53,556 bases of DNA from Corynebacterium sp. HMSC074A01 (GCF_001831515.1 NZ_KV825619.1:558-54113); one strand, 5' to 3'. Shown: positions 26,147-36,526, counted from the first letter of the stretch. Translations and numbers: made by a program. The notes: generated by a model from the sequence alone, not told the origin.

Positions 26147-27055
26147 GTGCAATCACCGAGTTCCGAGGCGTCCAAGTGGCCACAGATCCGCCTGAAGGCT
26201 CCGACCCCGAAGAATAACGCGGGGCGTAACCTCCCGGTGGCGATCGCCACGGCGCTCGTGTTGGGGGCGTTGGTGATTGCCGCGCTGCTGATCGGCCCTT
26301 ATGCCTGGTACCCGCTGGTCGCTGTCGCGGCTGCGCTGGCGATGTGGGAGGTGCTCACCCGCCTGCGCGAGGTGGGCTACCAGCAGCCGCGCACCCTGCT
26401 GATCATCCTGGGCCAAATCATGCTGTGGGCATCCGCGCCGTACGGCACGGCGGGCCTGGTCACCGGCTTCGCGTTCACAGCACTCTTCCTCATGTTCTAC
26501 CGGCTGTTCCACAACGGCCGCCAGCACACACCAGAAAACTACCTGCGCGACACCGCGGTGGGCATTTTTGTGCTGGCGTGGATCCCGCTGTTCGGCAGCT
26601 TCGCTGCCATGATCTCGCTTATCGACGAGGGCTCGCTCCCCGCCAGCCGTTTCATCGCCGCTTTCATGCTGTGCGTCGTTGCCAGCGATGTCGGTGGCTA
26701 CGCCGCCGGCGTCATGTTCGGCTCGCACCCGATGGCACCGGCGATCAGCCCGAACAAGTCCTGGGAAGGCTTTGCGGGTTCGGTGTGCTTCGGTGTGCTC
26801 ACCGGCATCGCGGTGGTTCACTTCCTCATCCAGGGCCCGTGGTGGATGGGCATCATCCTCGGCATTGCTTTGGTGCTGTGCGCCACGCTGGGCGACCTGG
26901 TGGAAAGCCAGTTCAAGCGCGAGCTAGGCATTAAGGACATGTCCAACTTGTTGCCGGGCCACGGCGGGCTGATGGATCGCCTCGACGGCATGCTGCCGGC
27001 GGCGAGTGCAACCTACATGTTGCTGAACGCCGCAGCGATTATGAACCCGTTCTAG
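26147..27055 (+). CDS. cdsA: Phosphatidate cytidylyltransferase
   Basis: 302 residues. It makes CDP-diacylglycerol, the precursor of all phospholipids in this envelope. About eight membrane segments are evident. The family signature is complete: SPNKSWEG, then [16 protein letters not shown], ending [12 protein letters not shown]. The GTG start follows GAGGCG. It lies 45 bp downstream of frr and is probably cotranscribed. Confidence 0.95.
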   Translation: MQSPSSEASKWPQIRLKAPTPKNNAGRNLPVAIATALVLGALVIAALLIGPYAWYPLVAVAAALAMWEVLTRLREVGYQQPRTLLIILGQIMLWASAPYGTAGLVTGFAFTALFLMFYRLFHNGRQHTPENYLRDTAVGIFVLAWIPLFGSFAAMISLIDEGSLPASRFIAAFMLCVVASDVGGYAAGVMFGSHPMAPAISPNKSWEGFAGSVCFGVLTGIAVVHFLIQGPWWMGIILGIALVLCATLGDLVESQFKRELGIKDMSNLLPGHGGLMDRLDGMLPAASATYMLLNAAAIMNPF

Positions 27056-27098
27056 CGGATTAGAAAAGCGGCGCTCTACGTGCAAGAATGGCTGCATT

Positions 27099-28202
27099 AT
27101 GAGCGATGTACCCAAGATCCAATTGCTGACGCCGAAGCGCGGCATGCCGCCAAAGCACTTCGCGGACCTGTCCAAGCAGGAGCGCATCGACGCGTTGAAA
27201 GAGCTGGGGCTGCCGAAGTTCCGTGCTGACCAGATCGCCCGCCATTACTACGGCAAATTTGAGGCTGACCCGTTGACCATGACGGACCTGCCCGAGGCGC
27301 AGCGTCAACTGGTCAAGGACGAGCTGTTTCCCACCTTGCTCAGCCCCGTCCGAACGGTCGAGACCGACGAAGGCGACACCACCAAGACGCTTTGGCGTCT
27401 CCACGACGGGATTCTTCTCGAGTCCGTCCTCATGCGCTACCCCGACCGCGCCACCTTGTGCATTTCCTCCCAGGCGGGCTGCGGCATGGCGTGCCCCTTC
27501 TGCGCCACGGGCCAGGGCGGGCTGGACCGCAACCTGTCGACGGCGGAGATCGTCGACCAGGTCCGCGCCGCGGCCGCGATGATGGCAGCAGAAGGCTCGC
27601 GCCTGTCCAACATCGTGTTCATGGGGATGGGGGAGCCGCTGGCCAACTACAACCGGCTCATGTCCGCCGTCCGCCAGATCACCCAGCCCAGCCCGGACGG
27701 CTTCGGCATCTCGCAGCGCAACGTCACCATCTCGACGGTCGGCCTGGCACCCCAGATCCGCCGGCTTGCCGACGAGGGCCTGTCCGTCACCCTCGCCGTC
27801 TCGCTCCACACGCCTGACGACGAACTGCGCGACTCCCTCGTGCCCATCAACAACCGCTACGCCGTGTCCGAGGTCCTCGACGCGGCGGCCTACTACGCCG
27901 ACCAAACCGGCCGCCGCGTCTCCATCGAGTACGCCCTCATCCGCGACATCAACGACCAGGACTTCCGCGCCGACATGCTGGGCAAGAAACTGCACAATGC
28001 CCTCGGGTCCCGTGTCCACGTCAACCTGATCCCGCTGAACCCGACCCCGGGTTCCAAGTGGGATGCCTCCCCGCGCGAGCGCCAGGACGAGTTCGTGCGC
28101 CGCGTGATCGCACAGGGCGTGACCTGCACGGTCCGCGACACCAAGGGGCAAGAGATCGCCGCCGCCTGCGGCCAGCTCGCCGCCGACGAGAAGACGGGGT
28201 AG
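27099..28202 (+). CDS. rlmN: Dual-specificity 23S rRNA/tRNA C2-methyltransferase RlmN
   Basis: 367 residues. This radical SAM enzyme methylates A2503 of 23S rRNA and A37 of some tRNAs. The cluster ligands are in [13 protein letters not shown] (CxxxCxxC); GMGEPLANY is the SAM-binding GGE-like motif. A C-terminal Cys for the methyl relay is in the GVTCTVRD segment. The start at 27099 has no Shine-Dalgarno, so the transcript may be leaderless. Confidence 0.96.
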   Translation: MSDVPKIQLLTPKRGMPPKHFADLSKQERIDALKELGLPKFRADQIARHYYGKFEADPLTMTDLPEAQRQLVKDELFPTLLSPVRTVETDEGDTTKTLWRLHDGILLESVLMRYPDRATLCISSQAGCGMACPFCATGQGGLDRNLSTAEIVDQVRAAAAMMAAEGSRLSNIVFMGMGEPLANYNRLMSAVRQITQPSPDGFGISQRNVTISTVGLAPQIRRLADEGLSVTLAVSLHTPDDELRDSLVPINNRYAVSEVLDAAAYYADQTGRRVSIEYALIRDINDQDFRADMLGKKLHNALGSRVHVNLIPLNPTPGSKWDASPRERQDEFVRRVIAQGVTCTVRDTKGQEIAAACGQLAADEKTG

Positions 28203-28272
28203 GCGCGGGCGTCGGGGGTCGCCGTTTGGGGGGATGCCTTGCGCGGCCGGGGATATGCCGCGGCATCCGTCT

Positions 28273-28360
28273 AAATGGAGCTAGCTCCGTTTGGCCGCAG
28301 TGCCGATTTCCGACCTGGGGATTTGCCGTGGCGTCCGTCTAAATGGAGCTAGCTCCGTTT
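28273..28360. repeat. Palindromic repeat array A (2 copies, 68-bp period)
   Basis: Two identical 20-bp elements, AAATGGAGCTAGCTCCGTTT, at 28273-28292 and 28341-28360. Sequence to the left of each is also repeated (GGGGAT-T-GCCG-GGC, then TCCGTCT), so the full unit is about 68 bp. The array lies in the 299-bp gap between convergent rlmN and the DUF2631 gene. The spacer aligns with those of arrays B and C. Confidence 0.9.
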
Positions 28361-28454
28361 GCACCCGTGCCAAGCAACCGACGTCACCTGCGAAAACCTC
28401 CAACGTCATCCGCCGAAGAACCGAAAACCCGGACCAACAAGACCCCACAACCAC

Positions 28455-28483
28455 CAAAAAACCGGCCCCAACAGGGGACCGGT
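28455..28483 (-). terminator. Intrinsic terminator of the DUF2631 gene
   Basis: Read on the minus strand, ACCGGTCCCC pairs with GGGGCCGGT across a short loop, and a run of six T follows. Confidence 0.88.
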
Positions 28484-28501
28484 CTCTCGAGCTACGTCTA
28501 T

Positions 28502-29002
28502 TTAGCGGGCAGCGTGCTTGCCGCGCGGTGCAACCTCGACAACCTCAACGCCATCGGCAGCGTCAGCAGCGCTGACAGCCTGCTGGGCGTTCAAGCCCTC
28601 GAGACGGGCGGGGTCGATGTTGAGGGCGCGCAGCTGGCGCTCGTCAAGATCGGCGTACACGCCGGAGAGGGTCTTCTGGTCGTAGGTCCAGTCCGGCTCC
28701 ACGTGGCCCTGCGGCTTGTTGTGGGAGGTGACGGTGCGCACCTGGTTCAGCTTCGGCTGGGTGGCGTGCAGCACCAGGCCGAGTGCGATGAGGACGGCGA
28801 GGGTGATCAGCCAGATCGTCTCGACGTGGCCCTTGTGGTTACCAAAGTTGTAGGCGATAAGGAACAGGACGGAGACCCAGCCTGCGGCCTGGATGGTGCC
28901 GCGGCTCTGCTCGCTCCAACCGAAGCGTGCAGACGGGACGTCCGCCTCGGAAACGCCGTTGTACACCTGCGGTGCCTTATCCTTCGCGTGGGCCACTGCC
29001 AT
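28502..29002 (-). CDS. DUF2631 domain membrane protein
   Basis: 166 residues. The N-terminal part (DVPSARFGWSEQSRG) and two adjacent membrane segments (residues about 38-52 and 62-80) separated by GNHKGHVE match the DUF2631 family of mycolate-containing actinobacteria. A soluble C-terminal tail follows. An AAGGAG site precedes the ATG. Function unknown. It is divergent from dxr, a common neighbour in this group. Confidence 0.85.
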   Translation of the reverse strand: MAVAHAKDKAPQVYNGVSEADVPSARFGWSEQSRGTIQAAGWVSVLFLIAYNFGNHKGHVETIWLITLAVLIALGLVLHATQPKLNQVRTVTSHNKPQGHVEPDWTYDQKTLSGVYADLDERQLRALNIDPARLEGLNAQQAVSAADAADGVEVVEVAPRGKHAAR

Positions 29003-29194
29003 ACTCCTTTGTCAGCGTCGGTGCGCTCCGGCCGTGCTGCGTGCACGCAGAATGCCGGTGCGGAAAACAATACTGGGAACTATATTGTCACACTTCGCCC
29101 CCAAACGGGGATCTCGTACCCCTAATAGGTGCAAACTTTTGACCTACCCGCGCCCACGACCCGACAAACCGGGCGCGCGTGCCACAATGGCGGG

Positions 29195-30358
29195 GTGAAA
29201 AGAATTGTCATCTTAGGCTCTACCGGTTCTATTGGCACCCAGGCGTGCGAGGTCATTCGCGCGAACCGTGACGCTTTTGAGGTCGTCGGCATTGCGGCGG
29301 GCGGCCGCGACCCCGAGGCGATCATCGCGCAGGCCAAGGAGTTCGGCCTGCAGCCCGACCAGGTCGCGGTGCAAAATACAACCGCCGCCACGCAGATCGG
29401 CGAGGCGCTCGGCGGCACCGTCATCTCTGGCGAGCAGGCGGCGCGCGAGCTGACTGAGTCGCACCAGGCCGACGTCGTGCTCAACGCGCTGGTGGGCGCA
29501 GCCGGACTGTCGTCCACGCTCGCCGCTCTGCGTTCCGGCGCTGTGCTTGCACTCGCAAACAAGGAGTCGCTCGTCGCCGGCGGCCAGGTCGTGCTTCGCG
29601 AGGCCCCCGAGGGCGCGCTCGTGCCGGTCGACTCCGAGCACTCTGCCATGGCGCAGGCGCTGCGCGCGGGCCGTCGCGAGGATGTCGCGTCCTTCGTCCT
29701 CACAGCCTCCGGCGGCCCCTTCCGCGGCAAGACCCGCGAGCAGATGTGGGACGTCACACCGAAGCAGGCGGTGACCCACCCGACCTGGTCGATGGGCACG
29801 ATGAACACCATCAACTCGGCCACGATGGTGAACAAGGGCCTGGAACTCATCGAGGCAAGCTTGCTCTTCGACGTGGAGCCCTCGCTTATCGACGTCACCG
29901 TGCACCCCCAGTCCATCGTCCACTCCATGGTCACTTTCGTCGATGGGGCGACGATTGCGCAGGCCTCGCCGCCGTCGATGAAGATGCCGATTGCGCACGC
30001 GCTGGCGTGGCCGGGCCGCGTCGCAGGTGCGCAGCCAGCACTGGATTTCTCCACGGCGTCGGAGTGGACCTTCGAGCCGCTGGACAACGCAGCATTCCCG
30101 GCGGTCGAGCTCGCACGTCAGGTCGCGTCGCAGGGCGACCCCTACCCGGCGATCTACAACGCGGCGAACGAGGTCGCCGTCGACGCTTTCTTTGACGGTA
30201 AGATCCGCTTCCCCCAGATCGTGGATACGATCAAGGAGGTGCTGGACGGCGCGTCGGGCTACGCAGTGGCGCCTCGCTCGGTGGAGGAGATTCTGGCGGT
30301 GGATGCACGTGCGCGTCGAGAAGCAGCGGCTGCGGCGGCGCGCTTGAGCGGCGCGTAG
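29195..30358 (+). CDS. dxr: 1-deoxy-D-xylulose 5-phosphate reductoisomerase
   Basis: 387 residues. It catalyses the second step of the MEP isoprenoid pathway, using NADPH and a divalent metal. The NADPH loop GSTGSIGTQ lies at residues 7-15; [24 protein letters not shown] and HPTWSMG are the active-site boxes. GTG at 29195 is chosen because the protein then starts at the canonical VKRIVILG. It is followed after 9 bp by the site-2 protease gene and then ispG, a conserved actinobacterial operon. Confidence 0.96.
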   Translation: MKRIVILGSTGSIGTQACEVIRANRDAFEVVGIAAGGRDPEAIIAQAKEFGLQPDQVAVQNTTAATQIGEALGGTVISGEQAARELTESHQADVVLNALVGAAGLSSTLAALRSGAVLALANKESLVAGGQVVLREAPEGALVPVDSEHSAMAQALRAGRREDVASFVLTASGGPFRGKTREQMWDVTPKQAVTHPTWSMGTMNTINSATMVNKGLELIEASLLFDVEPSLIDVTVHPQSIVHSMVTFVDGATIAQASPPSMKMPIAHALAWPGRVAGAQPALDFSTASEWTFEPLDNAAFPAVELARQVASQGDPYPAIYNAANEVAVDAFFDGKIRFPQIVDTIKEVLDGASGYAVAPRSVEEILAVDARARREAAAAAARLSGA

Positions 30359-30367
30359 GGGGCACCG

Positions 30368-31576
30368 GTGGGGATTGTTGGGATCGTACTGTTCGCGCTT
30401 GGGATCGCGGTGTCGATCGCGCTGCACGAGGCGGGCCACCTGGCGGTCGCGCGGGCGTGCGGCATGCGGGTGCGGCGATACTTCATCGGGTTTGGGCCCA
30501 CAGTGTGGTCAACCACGCGCGGGCACACGGAGTACGGTGTGGCGGCGCTGCCTTTCGGCGGGTTTTGTGACATCGCGGGCATGACCGCGCAGGACGAACT
30601 GACTCCCGACGAGGCACCGCGGGCAATGTACAAGAAGCCGTGGTGGCAGCGCGTGGCGGTCATGTCGGGTGGCATTGTGATGAACCTGCTTATCGGCGTG
30701 GTGATCACCTACCTGGTGGCGGTGCTTGCCGCGATTCCCAACCCGTACGCCGATCGCACGCCCACCATCGGCGAGCTCGCGTGTACCTCCGACCAGGTCG
30801 ATGCCGAGACGCTCGCGCCGTGCACCGGTCAAGGCCCCGCAGCAGAGGCCGGTCTACGCCCGGGGGACAAGGTGCTCGCGGTCGACGACCAGGACGTGGT
30901 GGCGTTTACAGACCTGCGTGACTACGTCATGGCGCGGCCCGGCGAGACCGTAGTCGTCGAAGTTGAGCGTGACGGCGAGCCGTTGACCGTGGAGGTGCAG
31001 GTGTCGAGTGTGACGCGTCTTGACCCGGGCAGCGGTCAGGCGTTCCAGGCCGGCGCGATCGGTGTGACGAGTGCTCCGGTCAAGGACGCGATGCGACAGT
31101 TCGGCCCCGGGGGAGCAGTGCCCGCCACGCTGCGGTTCACCGGCCAGATGCTCGAGGCAACCGTCGACGGCCTGATCGCGTTTCCGAGCAAAATCCCGGG
31201 CGTGGTCGCCTCCATCTTCGGTCAGGAGCGTGACGTGACCGGACCGGTGAGCGTGATCGGTGCCTCGCGCGCCGGCGGCGAGCTGGTGGAGCAGGACCTG
31301 TGGTCGGTGTTCTGGATGTTGCTCGCCAGCCTGAACTTCTTTCTCGCGCTGTTTAACCTGGTGCCGTTGCCGCCGCTGGATGGTGGGCACATCGCAGTCG
31401 TGCTGTACGAGAAGCTGCGCGATATGATCCGACGCCTCCGCGGCCTCGGCCCCGGCGGCCCGGCGGACTACCAAAAGCTCATGCCGCTGACCTACGCCAT
31501 GGCCGCGGCTCTGCTCGCGGTCGGTGTCTTCGTGATGGTGGCGGATGTGGTCAATCCGATCCGGCTCGGCGGCTAA
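30368..31576 (+). CDS. rip1: Site-2 intramembrane metalloprotease (Rip1/RseP family)
   Basis: 402 residues, GTG start. Zinc site HEAGH at about 19-24 in the first membrane helix and the distal NLVPLPPLDGG near 331-341 form the active site within the membrane. A PDZ-like domain (AGLRPGDKVLAVDDQDV) spans roughly 155-235. The family cuts membrane-bound anti-sigma factors and other membrane proteins to regulate envelope genes. It lies between dxr and ispG, the usual actinobacterial position. The gene symbol follows the mycobacterial orthologue and is an inference. Confidence 0.92.
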   Translation: MGIVGIVLFALGIAVSIALHEAGHLAVARACGMRVRRYFIGFGPTVWSTTRGHTEYGVAALPFGGFCDIAGMTAQDELTPDEAPRAMYKKPWWQRVAVMSGGIVMNLLIGVVITYLVAVLAAIPNPYADRTPTIGELACTSDQVDAETLAPCTGQGPAAEAGLRPGDKVLAVDDQDVVAFTDLRDYVMARPGETVVVEVERDGEPLTVEVQVSSVTRLDPGSGQAFQAGAIGVTSAPVKDAMRQFGPGGAVPATLRFTGQMLEATVDGLIAFPSKIPGVVASIFGQERDVTGPVSVIGASRAGGELVEQDLWSVFWMLLASLNFFLALFNLVPLPPLDGGHIAVVLYEKLRDMIRRLRGLGPGGPADYQKLMPLTYAMAAALLAVGVFVMVADVVNPIRLGG

Positions 31577-31598
31577 GGGGCGCACACAAGCGCGGTGC

Positions 31599-31612
31599 TA
31601 GAGTTGGGCACT
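31599..31612 (+). promoter_or_regulatory. Candidate leaderless promoter (-10) of ispG
   Basis: TAGAGT (31599-31604) lies 8 nt before the ATG at 31613. If used, ispG has its own leaderless transcript in addition to read-through from dxr-rip1. Confidence 0.4.
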
Positions 31613-32773
31613 ATGAATCTCCCCATCGGACTAGGTATTCCTGAAGGCCCGCCACCCACGCTGGCGGAGCGACGCAAAACCCGCCAGCTGATGGTGGGGG
31701 ACGTGGGCGTTGGCTCGGAGCACCCGATTTCGGTGCAGTCGATGACCACGACGAAGACGCACGATATCAACGCCACCCTGCAGCAGATCGCGCAGCTGGC
31801 CACCACCGGCTGCGACATCGTGCGCGTGGCCTGCCCGAAGACCGTCGACGCGGAGGCGCTGCCCGCAATTGCGGCGAAATCGCCGATTCCGGTGATTGCT
31901 GATATTCACTTCCAGCCGAAGTACATCTTCGCCGCGATCGACGCGGGCTGTGCCGCAGTGCGCGTGAACCCGGGCAACATCAAGGAGTTCGACGGACGCG
32001 TCAAGGAGGTCGCGAAAGCCGCGGGGGATGCGGGCATCCCCATCCGCATTGGCGTCAACGGCGGCTCGCTGGACAAGCGCCTGCTGGAGAAGTACGGCAA
32101 GGCCACCCCGGAGGCGCTGGTCGAGTCCGCGATTTGGGAGGCCGGGCTGTTCGAGGAGCACGGCTTCGGCGACATCGCGATTTCGGTGAAGCACTCCGAC
32201 CCGGTGCTGATGGTGGAGGCGTACCGTCAGCTGGCGGAGCAGACCGACTACCCACTGCACCTCGGCGTGACCGAGGCGGGCCCGAAGTTCATGGGCACGA
32301 TCAAGTCCTCGGTGGCCTTCGGCGCGCTGCTTTCGCAGGGCATCGGCGACACGATCCGCGTGTCCCTGTCGGCCGATCCGGTCGAGGAGATCAAGGTGGG
32401 CGACCAGATCCTGCAGTCGTTGAACCTGCGGCCGCGCAAGTTGGAGATCGTCTCCTGCCCGTCCTGCGGTCGCGCGCAGGTGGACGTGTACAAGCTGGCC
32501 GAGGAGGTCACCGCGGGCCTGGAGAACCTGGAGTACCCGTTGCGCGTGGCCGTCATGGGCTGCGTGGTCAACGGCCCGGGCGAGGCCCGCGACGCGGACC
32601 TGGGCGTGGCCTCCGGCAACGGCAAGGGCCAGATCTTTGTCAAGGGCGAGGTCGTCGAGACCGTGCCCGAGGCCGACATCGTGGAAACCCTGATCCGGCA
32701 CGCGAACCGCATCGCGGAGGAAGAGGGCCTGGCGAAGGGCGAGGGCAGCGCGGAGGTCAAGGTCACCAACTAG
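31613..32773 (+). CDS. ispG: 4-hydroxy-3-methylbut-2-en-1-yl diphosphate synthase (IspG/GcpE)
   Basis: 386 residues. It carries out the penultimate MEP step with a [4Fe-4S] cluster. Visible: the TIM-barrel start [21 protein letters not shown], and cluster cysteines in SCPSCGR (about 281-285) and [10 protein letters not shown] (about 319). The start at 31613 is preferred to the GTG at 31595 because the family begins near it and a -10 lies 8 nt upstream. Confidence 0.96.
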   Translation: MNLPIGLGIPEGPPPTLAERRKTRQLMVGDVGVGSEHPISVQSMTTTKTHDINATLQQIAQLATTGCDIVRVACPKTVDAEALPAIAAKSPIPVIADIHFQPKYIFAAIDAGCAAVRVNPGNIKEFDGRVKEVAKAAGDAGIPIRIGVNGGSLDKRLLEKYGKATPEALVESAIWEAGLFEEHGFGDIAISVKHSDPVLMVEAYRQLAEQTDYPLHLGVTEAGPKFMGTIKSSVAFGALLSQGIGDTIRVSLSADPVEEIKVGDQILQSLNLRPRKLEIVSCPSCGRAQVDVYKLAEEVTAGLENLEYPLRVAVMGCVVNGPGEARDADLGVASGNGKGQIFVKGEVVETVPEADIVETLIRHANRIAEEEGLAKGEGSAEVKVTN

Positions 32774-32795
32774 ACCTTTGCGTGTTGTACGCGTG

Positions 32796-32830
32796 GCAGC
32801 GCTGGGGAAGGCCCCGGCGCTGCTATTTTT
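32796..32830 (+). terminator. Intrinsic terminator after ispG, abutting the next start codon
   Basis: GCAGCGCTGGGG (32796-32807) pairs with CCCCGGCGCTGC (32812-32823) around an AAGG loop (one G-U pair), then TATTTTT. The ATG of the transpeptidase gene is only 5 nt beyond. TATTTT (32824-32829) could also serve as the -10 of a leaderless transcript. Confidence 0.88.
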
Positions 32831-32835
32831 GTGCC

Positions 32836-34647
32836 ATGCAACGACTTCTCGCCCTGCTCACGGGCGCGGTCGTGCTCGCCTCCGCGCTCGCTGCATGCAC
32901 CCCGCGCCCAAACGACGCACAACCCGCGGCGCAGGCAATGCTCGACGCGCTTGTCTCCCGCGACACTGAGGGGCTTTCCTCGCTTGTCGACGACCCCTCG
33001 TCCGCCTCCGCCTCCATCAACGCCACCTGGGACGGCCTGCAGGCCGACTCGCTGGACGCAGAGCTGACCGGACTAAGCCAGTCGGAAAACCTCGCCACCG
33101 CGACATACTCCATGCACTGGCAGCTACCCCGCGAGCGCGATTTGTCGTACGAGGCACAGATGACGCTGACCCAGACCGGGGACGATTGGACCGTGCGCTG
33201 GCAGCCGAGCGTGCTACACCCCCGCCTCGGGGCCCATCAGCACCTGGAGCTGCGTTCGATCACACCGAAAGAGGCGAGCGTGGTCTCCTCCGACGGCGTG
33301 GAGCTGCTCCGCCCAGGCATCGCCTACCGCCTGCTCGTCGACACCAACGCGATGGGTGCCGCGCCCGAGACCGCCTTCCGCATCTCGGAGGCGCTCGCCG
33401 CCGGCCATGAGGCGGATCGCGCCGTGCCGCTTCGCGACGCCGCGCAGCTGACCACCGACCTCGAAAACGCCCAAGGCACGTTCTCGGTCGCGATGGTGCC
33501 GCAAGGCGCTCAGCGTGTCGTCGAAGACAAGCTCGGCGGGCTTGCCGGTGTGCGCCTGAATGAGGAAGCAGCGATGGTGAACGCCGACCCGTCGTTTGCT
33601 CCGGACATCATGGCACGCGTGGGTGCGCTTGTCCGCGAAGACCTCGAGGGGGAGGCAGGCTGGAACGTCAGCGTGGTCAACGAGAACGGCGCTGCGTACG
33701 AGGAGCTCGAGCGTGAGGACGCCGCCCCTGCGCCCGCGGTGCACATCAGTCTGGACCACCGCGTGCAGCGGGCCGCAGAGGCCGCGCTCGAACCGGTTGC
33801 GGGCCAGCAAGCAATGATCGTGGCGATCCGGCCGTCTACCGGCGGCATCCTGGCTGTGGCACAGACGCCTGCGGCGGATAAGGACGGCAACGTGGCCACG
33901 ATGGGCCAGTACCCGCCGGGTTCTACCTTCAAGATCATTACCGCCGCAGCGGGCATGGAAAAGCAGCAACTCGGCACCGGGTCGATCGTGCCGTGCCCGG
34001 GCACCATGGACATCTTTGGGCGCACGGTCACCAACTACGCGGGCTTCAGCCTGGGCGACGTGAGCCTGGAATCCGCGTTCGCGCACTCGTGCAACACCAC
34101 GTTTGCTGACATCTCCACCAAGCTGGCTCCCGGCGAGCTGGCGCAGATTGGCAAACAGTTCGGCCTCGGACTGGACATGAAGATCCCGGGCCTGGATACG
34201 ATCACGGGCTCGATCCCGGAAGGCGAGGAGCCCCTCGACCGCACAGAGGCCGGCTACGGGCAGGGCCTGGATTTGGCGAGCCCGTTTGGCATGGCGCTTG
34301 TCGCCGCCACTGCGGCGCATGGCGCAATGCCCGTGCCGTATCTGATCCAGGGCGAGAAGACGGAGCTGAGTGAGGAGCCCGGGGCGATGCCCCCGGAGGC
34401 CGTAGGCCAGCTGCAGCAGATGATGGCCGCGGTGACCGCGGCAGGTGGCACCGCCAACGGGATGAGCGCCGGCGGCGACATCCGCGGCAAGACCGGCGAG
34501 GCCGAAATCAACGGCGGCTCGCACTCCTGGTTCGCCGGATACCGCGCCGACGACGACATCGCGTTTGCCACCCTCATCGTGCTCGGCGGCGGCTCGGAAG
34601 CAGCCGTGGCGGTGACCGACCGGATGCTGCACAATCTGAACCCCTAA
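32836..34647 (+). CDS. Penicillin-binding transpeptidase lipoprotein with MecA-type N-terminal domain
   Basis: 603 residues. The signal peptide ends in the lipobox LAAC with Cys21, so it is membrane-tethered. An NTF2-like MecA_N domain (about 27-130) and a linker domain precede the transpeptidase domain (about 300-600) with Ser363 in STFK, Ser418-Cys-Asn420, and KTG from Lys552. It cross-links peptidoglycan and belongs to the MecA/PBP2a-like class B group; reduced beta-lactam affinity would be possible but is not shown. There is no Shine-Dalgarno: the ATG lies 5 nt after a terminator U-tract. Confidence 0.93.
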   Translation: MQRLLALLTGAVVLASALAACTPRPNDAQPAAQAMLDALVSRDTEGLSSLVDDPSSASASINATWDGLQADSLDAELTGLSQSENLATATYSMHWQLPRERDLSYEAQMTLTQTGDDWTVRWQPSVLHPRLGAHQHLELRSITPKEASVVSSDGVELLRPGIAYRLLVDTNAMGAAPETAFRISEALAAGHEADRAVPLRDAAQLTTDLENAQGTFSVAMVPQGAQRVVEDKLGGLAGVRLNEEAAMVNADPSFAPDIMARVGALVREDLEGEAGWNVSVVNENGAAYEELEREDAAPAPAVHISLDHRVQRAAEAALEPVAGQQAMIVAIRPSTGGILAVAQTPAADKDGNVATMGQYPPGSTFKIITAAAGMEKQQLGTGSIVPCPGTMDIFGRTVTNYAGFSLGDVSLESAFAHSCNTTFADISTKLAPGELAQIGKQFGLGLDMKIPGLDTITGSIPEGEEPLDRTEAGYGQGLDLASPFGMALVAATAAHGAMPVPYLIQGEKTELSEEPGAMPPEAVGQLQQMMAAVTAAGGTANGMSAGGDIRGKTGEAEINGGSHSWFAGYRADDDIAFATLIVLGGGSEAAVAVTDRMLHNLNP

Positions 34648-34683
34648 CCGGCGCTTCTGAGTAAGCCATGGTGGGGGACTACC

Positions 34684-35589
34684 ATGGCAGGCATGAATCA
34701 GAGAGGAAAACTCACTCCAGGAAAACCCACGCCGATCCGCAAGGTCCCGGCATCCATCGAGCGTCCCGAATACGCATGGAAGGACGAGGTACAAGAAAAC
34801 GTCGGGGAGCCGCTTATCCAGACCGCGGAGACCATCGAGCGCATGCGCGAGACCTCGAAGATCGCCGCGAACGCTTTGGCAGTCGCAGGCGCTGCTGTGA
34901 AGCCCGGCGTGACCACCGACGAGATCGACCGCGTCGCGCACGAGTTCATGTGTGACCACGGCGCGTACCCTTCCACGCTCGGGTACCGCGGCTTTGAAAA
35001 GTCCTGCTGCGTGTCTTTGAATGAGATCGTCTGCCACGGCATTCCGGACACGACCGTCATCCAGGAAGGCGACATCGTCAACATTGATGTTACCGCTTAC
35101 AAAGACGGCGTCCACGGCGACACCAACGCCACTTTCCTCGCGGGCGAGGTTACTCAAGAGCACCGCGACCTTGTCGAGCGCACCTACAAAGCCACCATGC
35201 GCGGTATCAAGGCAGCCAAGCCGGGCCGCGAGATCAACGTCATCGGTCGCGTCATCGAGTCCTACGCAAAGCGCTTCGGCTACAACGTGGTCACCGACTT
35301 CACAGGCCACGGCGTCGGCACGACCTTCCACAACGGCCTGGTTGTCCTGCACTACGACTCTGACGCCTACCGGGATGTCCTGGAACCAGGCATGACCCTG
35401 ACTGTCGAACCGATGATCAACCTGGGTGGCCTCGAGTACGACATCTGGGACGATGGTTGGACCGTGCAGAACCGCGACGGCGAGTACACCGCCCAGTTCG
35501 AGCACACCATCGTCATCACCGACGACGGCAACGAGATCCTCACCATCCCAGACGAGCAGTACGCCGCCGGCCAGTTGATGCTCGGGTAG
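34684..35589 (+). CDS. map: Methionine aminopeptidase, type I with N-terminal extension
   Basis: 301 residues. It removes the initiator Met. Metal ligands are in [15 protein letters not shown] (two Asp), [10 protein letters not shown] (His), TVEPMIN (Glu) and QFEHTIV (Glu). The first 40 residues contain a Pro-rich extension ([19 protein letters not shown]), as in the longer actinobacterial enzymes. GGGGGA lies 5-10 nt upstream of the ATG at 34684; an alternative ATG is at 34693. Confidence 0.96.
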   Translation: MAGMNQRGKLTPGKPTPIRKVPASIERPEYAWKDEVQENVGEPLIQTAETIERMRETSKIAANALAVAGAAVKPGVTTDEIDRVAHEFMCDHGAYPSTLGYRGFEKSCCVSLNEIVCHGIPDTTVIQEGDIVNIDVTAYKDGVHGDTNATFLAGEVTQEHRDLVERTYKATMRGIKAAKPGREINVIGRVIESYAKRFGYNVVTDFTGHGVGTTFHNGLVVLHYDSDAYRDVLEPGMTLTVEPMINLGGLEYDIWDDGWTVQNRDGEYTAQFEHTIVITDDGNEILTIPDEQYAAGQLMLG

Positions 35590-35628
35590 CTCGGCTGGAT
35601 ATTCACGGGGACTTTTGGGGTTTCGGGG

Positions 35629-35679
35629 GCTTGGTTCGTGAAGCCCGGTGCTGCTGGGGTGCAGTGCCGGGGACCAAGC
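35629..35679 (+). other. Stem-loop downstream of map
   Basis: GCTTGGT (35629-35635) pairs with ACCAAGC (35673-35679), and CCCGG inside pairs with CCGGG. No T-run follows. It may stabilise the map 3' end. The 436-bp gap between map and the next gene (35590-36025) holds this stem, repeat array B and the minus-strand terminator at 35954. Confidence 0.35.
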
Positions 35680-35744
35680 AGGCTGGGGGAGGGGGAGTGC
35701 GTCGCGTTCTTCCGGACGCTGCGATGTCTCAACATGCTCGGTCT

Positions 35745-35902
35745 ACATGGAGCTAGCTCCATGTGGAACGTGGCTCCATCCGCGACCAGGGGGGTCGCCA
35801 CCTCGTAAACGGTAAATGGAGCTAGCTCCATGTAGAACCCGGCTCGATCCGCGACCAGAGGGTTTGCCACCCCGCAAACCGTAGATGGAGCTAGCTCGAT
35901 TT
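35745..35902. repeat. Palindromic repeat array B (3 copies, 69-bp period)
   Basis: Copies at 35745-35764 (ACATGGAGCTAGCTCCATGT, a perfect palindrome), 35814-35833 and 35883-35902 (the last decayed in its right arm). The 49-bp spacers share CCGCGACCAG, GCCACC and CGTAAAC-type blocks. The array lies between convergent map and the small secreted protein genes. Same spacer orientation as array A, opposite to array C. Confidence 0.92.
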
Positions 35903-35953
35903 GCAGGCGTTGCGCAAACCCTCACACACGCCACCAGCAACCACCAGACATAT

Positions 35954-35985
35954 GAAAAACCTCCCACACCGAAACGGTGGGGAGG
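35954..35985 (-). terminator. Intrinsic terminator of the small secreted protein operon
   Basis: On the minus strand CCTCCCCACC pairs with GGTGTGGGAGG (one mismatch) around GTTTC, followed by TTTTTC. Confidence 0.88.
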
Positions 35986-36025
35986 TGATTCAGGCTAGGA
36001 CTTTGAGGTCCTTAGCTAGAGCTTC

Positions 36026-36526
36026 TTACAGCTTGATCAGACCGTTGTAGGAAGCGAAGTTGAAGCCAGCGATGACCAGGCCAACGAGAGCGCCGATGCC
36101 AGCAACGATGGTGCCGTCGATCCAGAGACGAGCCCACTGCGGCAGTGCGTCGCCCTGGGTCTCCTTGCCGAAAGCGTCAACGCCGTAGAACTTCTTGTTG
36201 CGGTCGTTGTCAGAGACGTATTGGGAAGAGCCCTTGCCACCGAAGAGGCCCTTGGTGCCGTCGCTGATGACCTGGCCAAGCTCCTTGTCATCCTCGGAGT
36301 AGCGCTTGCCGGACTGGAATGCCGGGGAAACGCCGTTCTGCTTGGTCTCCTCGCGGGTGTCGAACTGCTTGCCCTCGGAGGTGGAGCCCTGCTGCTCACC
36401 GGTGGAGGTGGAGCCCTGCTGGGTCTCCTCGGCCGGTTTCTCATCTGCCTGAGCGATTGCGGTGCCGCTGAGTGCGACGGTCAGTGCGGTTGCGGTAGCA
36501 ACAGCTGCGGTGCGGAAGTTACGCAT
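36026..36526 (-). CDS. Small secreted/membrane-anchored protein, paralogue of the upstream gene
   Basis: 166 residues. A signal peptide (MRNFRTAAVATATALTVALSG, cleavage after AQA) is followed by a Gln/Ser/Thr/Glu-rich hydrophilic stretch with a GSTS repeat, then a C-terminal membrane helix (TIVAGIGALVGLVIAGFNF) ending in SYNGLIKL. AGAAGGA precedes the ATG. It shares the MRNFR start and the layout of the gene upstream, so the pair arose by duplication. Corynebacterial genomes often carry such genes between map and mtr; the function is unknown. It is the last gene of the operon. Confidence 0.75.
   Translation of the reverse strand: MRNFRTAAVATATALTVALSGTAIAQADEKPAEETQQGSTSTGEQQGSTSEGKQFDTREETKQNGVSPAFQSGKRYSEDDKELGQVISDGTKGLFGGKGSSQYVSDNDRNKKFYGVDAFGKETQGDALPQWARLWIDGTIVAGIGALVGLVIAGFNFASYNGLIKL

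Noticed and set aside
33214..35505. Long minus-strand reading frame opposite the transpeptidase and map genes (763 codons)
   Set aside because: It crosses two well-supported plus-strand genes and has no domain; an effect of high GC.
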